In this document: piece by piece, positions 5,836 to 6,123 of the stretch
Numbering within the stretch: position 1 is the first letter of the stretch
Layout of the letters: the number at the start of each line of letters is the position of its first letter
Origin: a bacterium
GTDB taxonomy: Bacteria; SM23-31; JAUVVT01
Length of the DNA: 6,123 nucleotides
Reading direction: 5' to 3'
NCBI GenBank assembly: GCA_030616165.1
Contig: JAUWXV010000220.1
Coordinates: 1 to 6,123 of the forward strand
Program-made: the position numbers and the translations under genes
The notes under the pieces: generated by a model
What the model saw: only the letters and a program-made list of their open reading frames with translations
Told to the model about the DNA's origin: nothing
Databases searched by the model: none

Positions 5836-6123
5836 ATCTGAATATAAAATAAAAAATGACAAAGAGAATAATAATATTAACAACAACGCCTATAGCGATG
5901 TGAAGAAATGTTTTTCTCTCTTTTTGTAATCTAATATTTTCTCTAATCAGCCTTTGGTGGTCAACGATTCTCCTCAAAAGATAACTTATTTTTTCAGGAG
6001 GGAAAGGTTTCATAATATAGTCATATGCTCCTTGTTTCATAGATTCTACTGCATTGTCCACGGTTGCATAGGCAGTTATCATTATAACGGGTATATCCTC
6101 GTATTTTTCCTTTATTTTTTTTA
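5834..6123 (-). CDS. Response-regulator receiver protein with C-terminal transmembrane anchor, 3' part only
   Basis: The 5' end is outside the window. The 95 visible residues begin KKIKEKYEDIPVIMITAYAT, the end of a CheY-like receiver domain: Thr16 (MITAYA) and Lys38 with the following Pro (YIMKPF) are the conserved switch Thr and Lys; the phosphoacceptor Asp would lie upstream. The sequence closest resembles NtrC- or HD-GYP-type receivers. After the domain comes a charged helix (about 44-70, RRIVDHQRLIRENIRLQKER), probably coiled coil, and then one strongly hydrophobic segment (about 72-94, FLHIAIGVVVNIIILFVIFY and on) that ends the protein at TGA. No DNA-binding or enzymatic output domain follows. 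It therefore looks like a receiver tethered to the inner membrane by its C-terminus. It is 133 bp upstream of hydE on the same strand, so a link to hydrogenase expression is possible but unproven. A frameshift that cut off an output domain is the alternative. Confidence 0.82.
   Translation of the reverse strand, partial: KKIKEKYEDIPVIMITAYATVDNAVESMKQGAYDYIMKPFPPEKISYLLRRIVDHQRLIRENIRLQKERKTFLHIAIGVVVNIIILFVIFYFIFR

Noticed and set aside
5701-5886. A 62-codon N-terminal extension of hydE starting with a hydrophobic stretch like a signal peptide
   Set aside because: It is encoded by the palindromic spacer, overlaps the upstream receiver-protein gene, has no similarity to HydE, and HydE is a cytoplasmic enzyme whose family start fits ATG 5700.

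Overview
The window is AT-rich, compact bacterial DNA. The genes point to a strictly anaerobic, H2-metabolising bacterium: it carries subunits of a membrane-bound group 4 (Hyf/Hyc-type) [NiFe]-hydrogenase-like complex, and maturation genes for an [FeFe]-hydrogenase. All three stop codons end intact genes here, so the genetic code looks standard. Nothing in the sequence fixes the phylum. The AT bias, the dispersed palindromic and heptamer repeats and the gene mix would suit an anaerobic or candidate-phylum lineage, but that is inference.

Left half, + strand (1-3327): the 3' end of a polyferredoxin subunit (HyfH-like), then hyfE (NuoK-like membrane subunit), hyfF (NuoL/M/N-like proton-pumping subunit) and hyfI (NuoB-like [4Fe-4S] small subunit). 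Together they form the end of an operon for an energy-converting complex: electrons pass through the ferredoxin and HyfI to or from a catalytic large subunit that must lie outside the window, coupled to ion movement through HyfE/HyfF. A 280-bp spacer between hyfE and hyfF holds a 16-bp perfect palindrome and two facing arrays of 7-bp repeats.

Right half, - strand (3366-6123): the operon converges on a second one, read right to left: the end of a response-regulator receiver protein with an unusual C-terminal membrane anchor, a 133-bp spacer with two strong palindromes, hydE (radical SAM maturase) and hydF (GTPase scaffold for the H-cluster diiron subsite). hydE and hydF are 3 bp apart and look translationally coupled. 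A bidirectional hairpin at 3366-3393 separates the convergent operons and overlaps the last codons of hydF.

The most striking point is that hydF carries an in-frame TAA at codon 38, where the family normally has Ser just before the G2 GTTTD motif. Everything before and after it is well conserved. This is a very recent nonsense mutation, a sequencing or assembly error, or read-through. hydG, the third H-cluster maturase, and any [FeFe]-hydrogenase structural gene are not in the window.
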